Assembly: GCA_900318855.1 (NCBI GenBank)
Contig: ONMG01000170.1
Coordinates: 1 to 8,979 of the forward strand
Source: an uncultured Prevotella sp.
Lineage (GTDB): Bacteria > Bacteroidota > Bacteroidia > Bacteroidales > Bacteroidaceae
DNA length: 8,979 nucleotides
Direction of reading: 5' to 3'
The notes beneath the pieces are model-generated. The model made no database searches and had not been told where the DNA came from. It saw only the letters and a program-made list of their open reading frames with translations. The translations under genes were made by a program, and so were the position numbers. The first letter of the stretch is position 1. Each line of letters opens with the position of its first letter. This document shows, in pieces, positions 1 through 6,836 of this stretch.

Positions 1-1
1 C

Positions 2-1975
2 CCCATGCACGTCATCGACACCGGCATGGGATTCGAGCGTCTGGTGCGCATGCTGCAAGGAAAGAACTCCAACTATGACACAGACATCTTCCAGCCGATT
101 ATCACACAGATAGAAATGCTCTCCGGCCTTAAATATGGCTTCACCACACCCACCGGTCCCAGCGGAGAGGGTGCCAACAAGCAGGAGAAGATCGACATTG
201 CCATGCGCGTGGTGGCCGACCATCTGCGCGCCGTAGCCTTCTCGATTGCTGACGGACAGCTGCCGGGCAACGCCAAGGCAGGCTACGTGATTCGCCGAAT
301 CCTGCGTCGCGCCGTACGCTATGCCTACACCTTCTTAGGTCAAAAAGAGGCCTTCATCTACAAGCTTGTTCCGGTGCTCGTTCAGGAGATGGGAGCAGCC
401 TATCCCGAGCTGCCCGCCCAACAGGAGCTCATCACGCGCGTCATGAAAGAGGAAGAGGATTCCTTCCTTCGTACCCTCGACAAAGGCATCCAGCTGCTCA
501 ACGGCGACATGGACGAACTGCGTGCCCATGGCCAGACTGAACTCGACGGCGAGAGTGCTTTCCGGTTGTTCGACACCTACGGATTTCCGCTCGACCTCAC
601 GGAACTCATCTGCCGAGAGAACGGCTACACCGTGGACGAGAAGGGATTCAATAAGGAGATGGACAAGCAGAAGGCACGCGCCCGTAATGCCGCACAAGTG
701 GAGAACGGCGACTGGGTAGTGCTGCAAGACGGCGAACAGCAGTTCGTGGGCTACGACTATACGGAATACGAATGCCATATCCTGCGCTACCGTGAAGTGA
801 AACAGAAGAAAGGCTCCTTCTTCGAGGTGGTGCTCGACTACACACCGTTCTACGGAGAGATGGGCGGACAGGTTGGTGACTCCGGCGTCCTGGTCAGCGA
901 GAACGAAACCGTGGACGTCATCGACACCAAGCGTGAAAACAATCAGAGCATCCACATCATTAAAAAGCTCCCTCAGAACCCGGAAGCCGACTTCATGGCC
1001 TGCGTGGACATCGACAAGCGCAATGGCTCGGCAGCCAACCATACTGCTACCCACCTTCTCGACTACGCACTCAAGCAAGTGCTCGGCGACCACGTGGAGC
1101 AGAAAGGCTCCTATGTCGACGCCGACACCCTCCGCTTCGACTTCAGTCATTTCCAGAAGGTTACTCCCGAGGAACTGCGCCAGGTGGAGCGTTTGGTCAA
1201 CGATATGATACGTCAGGACTTTCCGCTCGATGAGCATCGGAATATGCCCATCGAAGAAGCCAAGCAAATGGGGGCTGTAGCCCTCTTCGGCGAGAAATAC
1301 GGCGACAAGGTGCGCGTTGTGCGCTTCGGCCCAAGCTGTGAGTTCTGTGGTGGCATCCATGCCAAAAGCACCGGACACATCGGCTTCTTCAAGATTATTG
1401 GCGAAAGCTCAGTTGCAGCCGGAGTGCGCCGCATCGAAGCACTCACAGGGAAGGCCTGCGAGGATGCCATCTACGAGGTGGAGGACACACTGAAGGAAGT
1501 GCGCAGCCTCTTCAACAACGCAAAGGACCTCAAGGCCGTCGTCAAGAAATACATTGACGACAACGAGGATATGAAGAAGCAAATTGAGAGCTACCGCACT
1601 CAGAAAGTAGCCCGTCTGAAAGAGGAACTCCTCAAGAAGGCTGCCAACGTCAATGGGACAACGGTCGTGAAGGCAGTGCTGCCTATTGATGCATCATCAG
1701 CCAAGGATTTGGTGTTCCAAATCCGCGAGGCTGCCGGTTCCAACCTGGTGTGTGTCATCGGCTCCACTCAAGGAGGAAAACCGATGCTGAGCGTCATACT
1801 GAGCGACGACATGGTGAGCGGCCACGACCTTAATGCAGGCAAGATGGTGCGCGAGGCGGCCAAACTCATCAAGGGAGGCGGAGGCGGACAGCCCCACTAC
1901 GCCCAAGCTGGAGGCCGCGACCTAGACGGGCTCAGCGCAGCAGTAGACAAGGTGGTGGAACTGGCCACCCTTTAA
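2..1975 (+). CDS. alaS: Alanyl-tRNA synthetase, 3' part (5' end outside window)
   Basis: This cytoplasmic class II aminoacyl-tRNA synthetase joins alanine to tRNA-Ala and clears mischarged Ser- or Gly-tRNA-Ala. About 657 codons are present. Family members are usually about 870 residues, so roughly 215 N-terminal residues (most of the catalytic core, including motifs 1 and 2) lie left of the window. Numbering from the first visible Met, class II motif 3 is at residues 5-13 (DTGMGFERL). The editing domain has the zinc-binding pair HTATH (346-350) and CEFCGGIH (C445, C448, H452), followed by TGHIGFF. The C-Ala domain carries a Gly-rich GGGGGQPHYAQAGG stretch at about 624-637. The reading frame stays open through the left edge, so the ATG at position 5 is an internal Met and not the start. 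All expected editing residues are present and no lesion is visible. An intrinsic terminator follows 13 bases after the stop. Confidence 0.98.
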   Translation, partial: PMHVIDTGMGFERLVRMLQGKNSNYDTDIFQPIITQIEMLSGLKYGFTTPTGPSGEGANKQEKIDIAMRVVADHLRAVAFSIADGQLPGNAKAGYVIRRILRRAVRYAYTFLGQKEAFIYKLVPVLVQEMGAAYPELPAQQELITRVMKEEEDSFLRTLDKGIQLLNGDMDELRAHGQTELDGESAFRLFDTYGFPLDLTELICRENGYTVDEKGFNKEMDKQKARARNAAQVENGDWVVLQDGEQQFVGYDYTEYECHILRYREVKQKKGSFFEVVLDYTPFYGEMGGQVGDSGVLVSENETVDVIDTKRENNQSIHIIKKLPQNPEADFMACVDIDKRNGSAANHTATHLLDYALKQVLGDHVEQKGSYVDADTLRFDFSHFQKVTPEELRQVERLVNDMIRQDFPLDEHRNMPIEEAKQMGAVALFGEKYGDKVRVVRFGPSCEFCGGIHAKSTGHIGFFKIIGESSVAAGVRRIEALTGKACEDAIYEVEDTLKEVRSLFNNAKDLKAVVKKYIDDNEDMKKQIESYRTQKVARLKEELLKKAANVNGTTVVKAVLPIDASSAKDLVFQIREAAGSNLVCVIGSTQGGKPMLSVILSDDMVSGHDLNAGKMVREAAKLIKGGGGGQPHYAQAGGRDLDGLSAAVDKVVELATL

Positions 1976-1988
1976 GCTTTAAAGTACA

Positions 1989-2029
1989 GGGAAGGGAGCG
2001 ACTTGAAAGGGCTCTCTTCCCATCTTTTT
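1989..2029 (+). terminator. Intrinsic terminator of alaS
   Basis: Arms 1989-1999 (GGGAAGGGAGC) and 2011-2021 (GCTCTCTTCCC) pair over 11 bp with one G-U pair and an 11-base loop. The T-rich tract ATCTTTTT follows directly. Its position 13 bases after the alaS stop fits a rho-independent terminator. It also overlaps the TTG at 2003 that could otherwise be read as the start of the next gene, which argues against that start. Confidence 0.8.
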
Positions 2030-2044
2030 ATACCTTATATGATT

Positions 2045-2236
2045 ATGAAGTTTCCCTCAAGCAAATTGTGTTCCAAGGTGGGCAGAGTCCTCATCCTCGC
2101 CATCGTCTTCATGCTTATTTCCAAGTTACTCAAGCAAGACGACAGTTGGCTCGCCCTCTTTATCCAGGGTCTGGTGGTAGGGGCCGCCCTGCTCATCTTC
2201 GACTGGCTGGACAAGAAACACGAAGAACGTAACTGA
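2045..2236 (+). CDS. Small two-helix membrane protein, function unknown
   Basis: I do not recognise a family. The 63-residue product starts MKFPSSKLCSK, a positively charged N-terminus. Two hydrophobic stretches follow, at about residues 13-29 (VGRVLILAIVFMLISKL) and 34-54 (SWLALFIQ...LIFDWL), separated by a short polar KQDDS turn. The end is highly charged (DKKHEERN). This suggests two inner-membrane helices with both ends in the cytoplasm. ATG 2045 and the in-frame ATG 2039 (MIMKF...) are both possible starts. A TTG at 2003 would extend the protein to 77 residues, but it lies inside the alaS terminator hairpin and is unlikely. No promoter of the TAnnTTTG type is visible, so expression may depend on read-through from alaS. 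Coding is supported by the coherent helix-turn-helix-charged-tail layout, not by homology. Confidence 0.6.
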   Translation: MKFPSSKLCSKVGRVLILAIVFMLISKLLKQDDSWLALFIQGLVVGAALLIFDWLDKKHEERN

Positions 2237-2290
2237 GTCTTTCGTTCGACCATTCATACGAGCATCTTAACGCACCAAAATAAAGCTGAC

Positions 2291-2313
2291 CAGAAAACAC
2301 ATTCTGCTTTTTT
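2291..2313 (+). terminator. Possible weak intrinsic terminator
   Basis: A 5-bp stem CAGAA/TTCTG (2291-2295 and 2302-2306) with a 6-base loop is followed by C and six Ts (2308-2313). The stem is short and AT-rich, so its strength is doubtful. It sits 55 bases after the small membrane protein gene and could end its transcript. Confidence 0.35.
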
Positions 2314-2316
2314 ATC

Positions 2317-2328
2317 TTATTGCAATAA
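2317..2328 (+). promoter_or_regulatory. 12-bp perfect palindrome upstream of a promoter
   Basis: TTATTGCAATAA reads the same on both strands. It is centred about 46 bases upstream of the start of the -7 box at 2369, so near -59 relative to the inferred transcription start. That is where an upstream activator commonly binds, but no regulator is identifiable from the sequence. It could also be chance in AT-rich DNA. Confidence 0.3.
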
Positions 2329-2344
2329 AGAATTCAGACAAAAG

Positions 2345-2376
2345 CTTTAACATATCAAATATAAAGGTTATCTTTG
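2345..2376 (+). promoter_or_regulatory. Bacteroidetes-type promoter (TTTA / TATCTTTG)
   Basis: The -7 box TATCTTTG at 2369-2376 is a full match to the Bacteroidetes TAnnTTTG consensus. A degenerate -33 element, CTTTA, lies at 2345-2349, 19 bases upstream. The inferred start of transcription is about 2381. The first open frame downstream is the broken exported-protein start at 2406. With that gene decayed, the promoter may now serve the acetyltransferase gene at 2586 through a leader of about 200 bases. Confidence 0.6.
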
Positions 2377-2405
2377 CATCAACGGATTCAAATATCATAC
2401 AGAAT

Positions 2406-2562
2406 ATGAAACTCCATGTATTTCTTCTGTTCTTGCAATACTGACAGCACAGGCTTCTGTCGGGCTAAAGGCTAAGCTGATTCAGTGATGCAACCTAAGA
2501 GATGCCCCCACTCTGGATTTCGGCTTACCCGCGACTATGTACAGGCAGGCGATGACGACGAT
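2406..2562 (+). pseudogene. Remnant of an exported protein's 5' end (possible CarboxypepD_reg-like domain)
   Basis: From ATG 2406 the frame reads MKLHVFLLF and then hits TGA at 2442. Moving to the frame starting at 2435 (one base missing near 2433-2434) continues as AILTAQASVGLKAKLIQ. Together these make a textbook signal peptide with a basic start, a hydrophobic core and a TAQA cleavage site. A TGA follows at 2486. The same frame then gives RDAPTLDFGLPATMYRQ up to 2548. A second one-base change gives GDDDD before the TGA at 2563. LKAKLIQ, LDF and YRQ-GDDDD resemble the opening of the CarboxypepD_reg-like domain at the N-terminus of many Bacteroidetes outer-membrane proteins, but that assignment is inference. 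The promoter 30 bases upstream fits a former gene start. The rest of the gene is gone; the acetyltransferase gene begins 24 bases later. Confidence 0.45.
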
Positions 2563-2585
2563 TGACACCATAAACCCATCATATT

Positions 2586-3167
2586 ATGAAGATAACGAAT
2601 GCTAACAGACACCAGGCCCCTGAGATTGCACCGCTCATCATGGCTGCGATGAATCATGAGTGCTGCCAGAACTTTGCCGGGGCCAACCACTCCTTAGAGG
2701 AGTTCGAACAAGTGATGACACAATTGGTAGGCATGGACAACAGCCAATACAGCTATCAGAACACCCTTGTGGCACTCGACGACAAGGGCAGAGTGGCCGG
2801 AATATGCGTGGGCTACGACGGAGCCAGGCTGCATGAACTGCGTGAAGCCTTCATCAAACTCGCCCGCGACACATTCCACATCGACTACAGCTCCATGGAC
2901 GACGAGACCACAGCAGGAGAATTCTACATTGACAGCGTAGCCGTACGACCCGACTGCCGTCATCAGGGAATAGCTACTGCATTGATGAAAGAGACCCTCC
3001 ACAAAGCCTCTGAGAAAGGATTCCGCCGCGTGGGACTGCTCGTGGACAAAGGGAACCCCAAGGCAGAACAACTCTACACCTCTTTGGGCTTCATCTACCA
3101 CAACGACACCTTCTGGGGCGGTCATCCCATGAAGCATCTGCAATACATCACGAACTTCGACTTCTGA
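2586..3167 (+). CDS. GNAT-family N-acetyltransferase
   Basis: This is a 193-residue cytoplasmic protein likely to move an acetyl group from acetyl-CoA to an amine; the substrate cannot be read from the sequence. Motif A of the fold is clear: strand EFYIDSVAV (112-120), then RPDCRHQGIATALM (121-134), in which RHQGIA matches the acetyl-CoA pyrophosphate-binding R/Q-x-x-G-x-G/A loop. Motif B is NPKAEQLYTSLGF (157-169), typical of the final helix and strand. The N-terminal half (about residues 1-110) has an acidic, helical insert between the first strands, longer than in minimal GNATs. The ATG at 2586 is the natural start; no strong ribosome-binding site precedes it, as is common in Bacteroidota. 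No promoter lies immediately upstream. The nearest is at 2345-2376, before the gene remnant. A hairpin downstream at 3216-3243 may end the transcript. Confidence 0.9.
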   Translation: MKITNANRHQAPEIAPLIMAAMNHECCQNFAGANHSLEEFEQVMTQLVGMDNSQYSYQNTLVALDDKGRVAGICVGYDGARLHELREAFIKLARDTFHIDYSSMDDETTAGEFYIDSVAVRPDCRHQGIATALMKETLHKASEKGFRRVGLLVDKGNPKAEQLYTSLGFIYHNDTFWGGHPMKHLQYITNFDF

Positions 3168-3215
3168 GCCGTGCAACAAGCCTACCCGTAAGAGCGGCTA
3201 TACATAGACGAAATA

Positions 3216-3243
3216 GGAAAGAAAAGACGCATCTTTTCTTTCC
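3216..3243 (+). terminator. Perfect 12-bp hairpin; possible terminator overlapping the dnaG promoter
   Basis: GGAAAGAAAAGA (3216-3227) and TCTTTTCTTTCC (3232-3243) are exact reverse complements around the 4-base loop CGCA. The T-rich second arm could serve as part of a termination signal for the acetyltransferase gene, although no separate T-run follows. The same arm covers the position of the dnaG -33 element, so it may instead, or also, act in dnaG control. Confidence 0.5.
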
Positions 3244-3269
3244 CATTCCGTCTGTTTGCATTATCTTTG
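3238..3269 (+). promoter_or_regulatory. dnaG promoter (TTTC / TATCTTTG), very short leader
   Basis: The -7 box TATCTTTG is at 3262-3269, a full consensus match. A degenerate -33 element, CTTTC, is at 3238-3242, with a 19-base spacer. The inferred start of transcription, about 3274-3277, falls just before or at the dnaG ATG (3278). The mRNA would therefore have a leader of only a few bases or none. Confidence 0.7.
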
Positions 3270-3277
3270 TACCCGCT

Positions 3278-5251
3278 ATGATAGACAGACTGACAGTAGA
3301 AAAAATAAAAGAGGCAGCCAACATCGTAGATGTGGTCTCAGAGTTTGTGTCACTGAAGAAGAGTGGCTCCAACTATAAAGGGCTGTGCCCCTTCCACAAT
3401 GAGCGCACACCGTCGTTCTTTGTTTCACCCTCACGTGGCACCTGCCATTGCTTTGGCTGCGGCAAAGGAGGCAACGCCATCACATTCCTAATGGAACTCA
3501 GGCAGATGACCTATCCAGAGGCTCTGCGATGGCTGGCCGACAAATACCATATAGAAATCAAGGAGAAAGAGCTCACCGATGAGGAACGACGCCAGCAAAG
3601 CGAGCGCGAGAGTATGCTCATTGTCATGGACTGGGCAGCAAAATACTTCGAGAAGACACTCCATGAGACCGAGGACGGAAAGGCTTTCGGACAGGCTTAC
3701 TTCCGCAGCCGTGGATTCAGAGACGACACGATTGAGCGATTCCGCTTAGGCTACGATTTGCAGGACCGCTTCCTACTGGCCTCCACAGCCAAGAAGGAAG
3801 GCTACAAAGAAGAGTATATATTGAAGGACGGACTGTGCTACAAGAATGAGCACGATGAGCTCATCGACCGATTCGCAGGCCGGGTCATCTTTCCCTGGAT
3901 GAGCGTAAGCGGAAAGGTTATAGGCTTCTCAGGACGAGTGCTCGACGCACGAACCAAAGGCGTAATGCAGAAATATGTCAACTCGCCCGACTCCGAAATC
4001 TTTCACAAAGGGAATGAGCTCTACGGTATCTATCAGGCCAAGCAGGCCATTGCAAAGAACGATCGCGTCTACCTTGTTGAAGGGCAGGCCGACGTCATCT
4101 CCATGTACCAGTGTGGTATCGAGAACGTAGTAGCCGGCTCAGGGACTGCCCTAACCCCACAGCAAATCCACCTGCTGCACCGCTTTACGTCCAACATCAC
4201 TCTCATCTATGATGACGACGAGGCCGGACACCATGCAGCTCTCCGAGGCACCGACATGCTGCTACAAGAGGGCATGAACCTCAAGGTACTGCTCCTGCCG
4301 GGGGGCGACGACCCCGACAGCTTCGCCAGAAAGCACACCGCCGAAGAATTCCGCCAGTACATCAGAGAACACGAGACCGACTTTATCGCCTTCAAGACGC
4401 GCTTGCTCACCGACGGCAACGACGACCCACAGAAGCGTTCTGAAGCCATCAACAGCATCGTCAACTCCATCTCACTCGTCCAAGATGCCATTCTGCGCGA
4501 CACCTATATCCACGAATGTTCCGAGCGCATGCAGATAAGCGAGAACACGCTCATCAACCAGATGAACCGCTTCATCCGCTCCGGGCGCGAGGCCGAACAA
4601 CGCCGTGAAGAACGGCGACAGCAGGATACTCCTCAGCCGGCAGCACCTCTGCAGCCCGCCACCCCTCAGCAGCAGGGCTCGAAGGTGGAAGACATGATGA
4701 TCAGATTAGTCATTCTGCACGGCGAAAAAATCATCTACACGAACGTGGAAATCAGCGAAGGCGACATCCGAAACTTCAACGTGGCGCAATATTTTTCCTT
4801 CTCGCTCAGCGCCGACGGACTAATGTTCCAGAACCCCGTATACAACCGCATTCTGGACGAAGCCGTACAACATAGCTCCGACCCCGAATTCAAGGCTGAG
4901 CCCTACTTCATCCACCATGCCGACTTAGAGATTAGCAAGACAGCCGATGCACTCAGTGTCGACCACTATCAGATGGCTGTCAAGCAAGACGAAGGCCGGG
5001 AGAGCGATAAGTTCCTCGACGAGCAAGCAAAGGAAGAAGCTAAACGACAGAAACTCCGCAATGAGGCCGACCATCTGCTGCTCGACTTCCGGCTCGACTA
5101 TGCAGAAGCCCACTTACGCGAATTACAGAAGCAGATATCGCTACCAGGGCTGCCGCCCGAACAGCTCATGCAACTGATGAAGGAATACCGGGAAATGCAG
5201 GAAATACGCAACCGTCTGGCAAAGATGCTTGGCAATGACATTGTGATTTAG
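3278..5251 (+). CDS. dnaG: DNA primase DnaG
   Basis: DnaG makes the short RNA primers used by DNA polymerase III, acting at the fork with the DnaB helicase. The 657-residue product has the full family layout. The N-terminal CHC2 zinc-binding domain has C37, H40, C58 and C61 (LCPFH and CHCFGC). The RNA polymerase core runs from about 110 to 370 and includes RVIFPW, SGRVLD and KYVNSPDS. The TOPRIM acidic motifs are E269 in LVEGQADVI and D312-D314 in YDDDEAG. PGGDDPDSF (341-349) is the usual metal-site motif. A Gln/Pro-rich low-complexity linker (about 440-468) leads to the C-terminal helicase-binding domain (about 470-657), rich in charged helices. Two small departures from the common forms are EGQAD instead of EGYMD, and DDD instead of DGD; the acidic residues that bind metal are kept. 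The ATG at 3278 lies just after the promoter. cls follows after 29 bases. Confidence 0.98.
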   Translation: MIDRLTVEKIKEAANIVDVVSEFVSLKKSGSNYKGLCPFHNERTPSFFVSPSRGTCHCFGCGKGGNAITFLMELRQMTYPEALRWLADKYHIEIKEKELTDEERRQQSERESMLIVMDWAAKYFEKTLHETEDGKAFGQAYFRSRGFRDDTIERFRLGYDLQDRFLLASTAKKEGYKEEYILKDGLCYKNEHDELIDRFAGRVIFPWMSVSGKVIGFSGRVLDARTKGVMQKYVNSPDSEIFHKGNELYGIYQAKQAIAKNDRVYLVEGQADVISMYQCGIENVVAGSGTALTPQQIHLLHRFTSNITLIYDDDEAGHHAALRGTDMLLQEGMNLKVLLLPGGDDPDSFARKHTAEEFRQYIREHETDFIAFKTRLLTDGNDDPQKRSEAINSIVNSISLVQDAILRDTYIHECSERMQISENTLINQMNRFIRSGREAEQRREERRQQDTPQPAAPLQPATPQQQGSKVEDMMIRLVILHGEKIIYTNVEISEGDIRNFNVAQYFSFSLSADGLMFQNPVYNRILDEAVQHSSDPEFKAEPYFIHHADLEISKTADALSVDHYQMAVKQDEGRESDKFLDEQAKEEAKRQKLRNEADHLLLDFRLDYAEAHLRELQKQISLPGLPPEQLMQLMKEYREMQEIRNRLAKMLGNDIVI

Positions 5252-5280
5252 AACTGCACCATTCAAATAGTACCTGGCCT

Positions 5281-6705
5281 ATGATATACCTCCATTGGAC
5301 ATTCATCTCGCTCTATATCCTCACCGATATAGCCATGATGATAACCATCCTGCTCGACAACCGGCAGCCTGCAAAGACGATAGCTTGGCTCTTGGTGCTC
5401 TTCTTCATGCCCTTCGTTGGCATCATTCTCTACATCTTCTTCGGTCAAAACACGCGTAAGGAGAAAGTCATCAGCCAGCAGAGTCTCGATCAACTGGTAA
5501 AGCGCTCCATGCTGGAGTTTGCCGAACAGAAGGACCTGCGTATCCCTGAAACCTATCGTTCACTGCTCAGCCTCTTTGCCAACCAAAGCCTGGCACTCCC
5601 TTTTAAGGATAACGAAGCCGACATCTATACGCAGGGTTCCGACTTCTTCTTGGCTCTCCTTGTAGCTATTGGTGAGGCCCAGGAGCACATTCACCTCGAA
5701 TCATTTGTCTTTGCCGACGACCCATTGGGCAATCTTGTGGCCGACGCACTCATCGACCGGGCGCGCCAAGGAGTCGAAGTCCGCGTTATCTTCGACGACG
5801 TGGGCAACTGGAAGGCACGGAAGTCATTTGCCGAGCGTATGCGCGACGGCGGAGTCGACGTACGCTCCTTCATGCCTGTGCTCTTCCCGGCTTTCACGAG
5901 TAAAGCCAATTACCGGAACCACCGCAAACTATGCATCATAGACGGACGGGTGGGGTTCATCGGAGGAATGAACATTGCCATACGCTACATCCGAGGCACA
6001 GGCAAGCAGCCCTGGCGCGACACTCATATGAAAGTCAGAGGCGGTGCAGTGTATGCCATGCAACGCGCCTTCCTTGTCGACTGGTTTTTTGTCGACCGCA
6101 CCCTCATCACCGACCACAAGTACTATCCGCCCCTCGATACCACCATCAGCAACAACTGCATCGCGCAAGTAGTACCCAGTTCACCCATCTCTCCCTGGCA
6201 CGAGATAGAGCAAGGCTATGTGCGTATTCTCATGCAAGCCACCCAATACGTCTACATGGAGACCCCTTACTTCATGCCGACCGAGCCCATCCTCTTCGCC
6301 ATGCGCACAGCAGCTGTGGCGGGCGTCGATGTCCGACTGATGGTTCCCCTTCGCGGAGACACTCCAGTATGCGATTGGGCCAGCCATTCCTATCTGCGAG
6401 AGGTGGTAGAAGCAGGCGTGAAAATCTACCTTTACAAGGCAGGCTTCAATCATTCAAAATTGCTCATAAGCGACGACGGTGTGTGCACCTGCGGCTCATC
6501 CAACATCGACTTCCGCAGTTTCGAGCACGACTTTGAGTCCAACATCTTCTTCTACGACCGTGAGATGTCGCTCCGCCTCAAGCAGGTGTTCCTCGACGAC
6601 CAAAAGCAATGCTTTATGATAGATGAAGTGCGCAAGCTCAAGCATCCTCCCTTCTTCAAACGTCTGTGGGAATCACTCGTCCGTCTGCTTTCACCACTCA
6701 TGTAG
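5281..6705 (+). CDS. cls: Cardiolipin synthase (phospholipase D family)
   Basis: This membrane enzyme makes cardiolipin, in the bacterial ClsA-type reaction by joining two phosphatidylglycerols with release of glycerol. The 474-residue length is typical. The N-terminus has two membrane helices, about residues 6-26 and 34-54 (the PLDc_N region, with WLLVLFFMPFVGIILYIFFG). Two complete HKD catalytic motifs follow: NHRKLCIIDGRVGFIGGMN (H214, K216, D221) and NHSKLLISDDGVCTCGSSN (H391, K393, D398). Both are needed, one from each half, to form the active site. The linkage TPYFMPTEPI (328-337) is also typical. The C-terminus ends in a short basic, hydrophobic stretch (FKRLWESLVRLLSPLM). The ATG at 5281 is 29 bases after the dnaG stop with no promoter or terminator between, so the two genes are probably co-transcribed. 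No defects are seen. Confidence 0.95.
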   Translation: MIYLHWTFISLYILTDIAMMITILLDNRQPAKTIAWLLVLFFMPFVGIILYIFFGQNTRKEKVISQQSLDQLVKRSMLEFAEQKDLRIPETYRSLLSLFANQSLALPFKDNEADIYTQGSDFFLALLVAIGEAQEHIHLESFVFADDPLGNLVADALIDRARQGVEVRVIFDDVGNWKARKSFAERMRDGGVDVRSFMPVLFPAFTSKANYRNHRKLCIIDGRVGFIGGMNIAIRYIRGTGKQPWRDTHMKVRGGAVYAMQRAFLVDWFFVDRTLITDHKYYPPLDTTISNNCIAQVVPSSPISPWHEIEQGYVRILMQATQYVYMETPYFMPTEPILFAMRTAAVAGVDVRLMVPLRGDTPVCDWASHSYLREVVEAGVKIYLYKAGFNHSKLLISDDGVCTCGSSNIDFRSFEHDFESNIFFYDREMSLRLKQVFLDDQKQCFMIDEVRKLKHPPFFKRLWESLVRLLSPLM

Positions 6706-6736
6706 GGAACCCGGATATTCAAAAGTGCCTGTTTCC

Positions 6737-6768
6737 TTTGCCAGTCTCACTGGAATACCTTATCTTTG
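6737..6768 (+). promoter_or_regulatory. Promoter of the peptidase gene (TTTG-N20-TATCTTTG)
   Basis: This is the best promoter in the window. The -33 element TTTG (6737-6740) and the -7 box TATCTTTG (6761-6768) both match the Bacteroidetes consensus and are 20 bases apart. Transcription would start near 6774, giving a leader of about 63 bases before the ATG at 6837. It lies in the 131-base gap after cls, so the peptidase is a separate transcription unit. Confidence 0.8.
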
Positions 6769-6773
6769 CAGAG

Positions 6774-6802
6774 TAGGATTTTGGGCTCTTATGCCTATCC
6801 TA
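6774..6802 (+). promoter_or_regulatory. Possible 5' leader stem-loop of the peptidase mRNA
   Basis: TAGGAT (6774-6779) pairs with ATCCTA (6797-6802). An inner GGGC/GCCT stem (6783-6786 and 6793-6796) closes a 6-base loop, with three unpaired Ts on the 5' side. The structure would begin at the inferred transcription start, so it could protect the 5' end of the mRNA. No T-run follows, so it is not a terminator. Confidence 0.3.
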
Positions 6803-6836
6803 AGAATAACGTAAATGTTTCAAACACTTTATCACT

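Noticed and set aside
335..1378. Long 347-codon open frame on the minus strand inside alaS
   Set aside because: It is exactly antisense to a fully conserved alaS region; the product is a low-complexity Leu/Val/His-rich string with no recognisable motif, as expected from the reverse of a codon-biased gene.
2003..2044. TTG start giving a 77-residue small membrane protein
   Set aside because: The codon lies in the loop of the alaS terminator, and the added residues (KGLSSHLFIPYMI) do not look like a natural start compared with MKFPSSK.
2694..3179. 161-codon minus-strand frame opposite the acetyltransferase gene
   Set aside because: Shadow of the GNAT coding frame; no domain, promoter or signal of its own.
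3167..3198. 5-bp AGCCG/CGGCT inverted repeat after the acetyltransferase gene
   Set aside because: Short stem with a 22-base loop and no T-run; the perfect hairpin at 3216-3243 is a far better candidate.
5931..6536. 201-codon plus-strand frame within cls
   Set aside because: It overlaps the second half of cls, including the second HKD motif, in another frame; its His/Arg/Ser-rich composition is typical of an out-of-frame reading.
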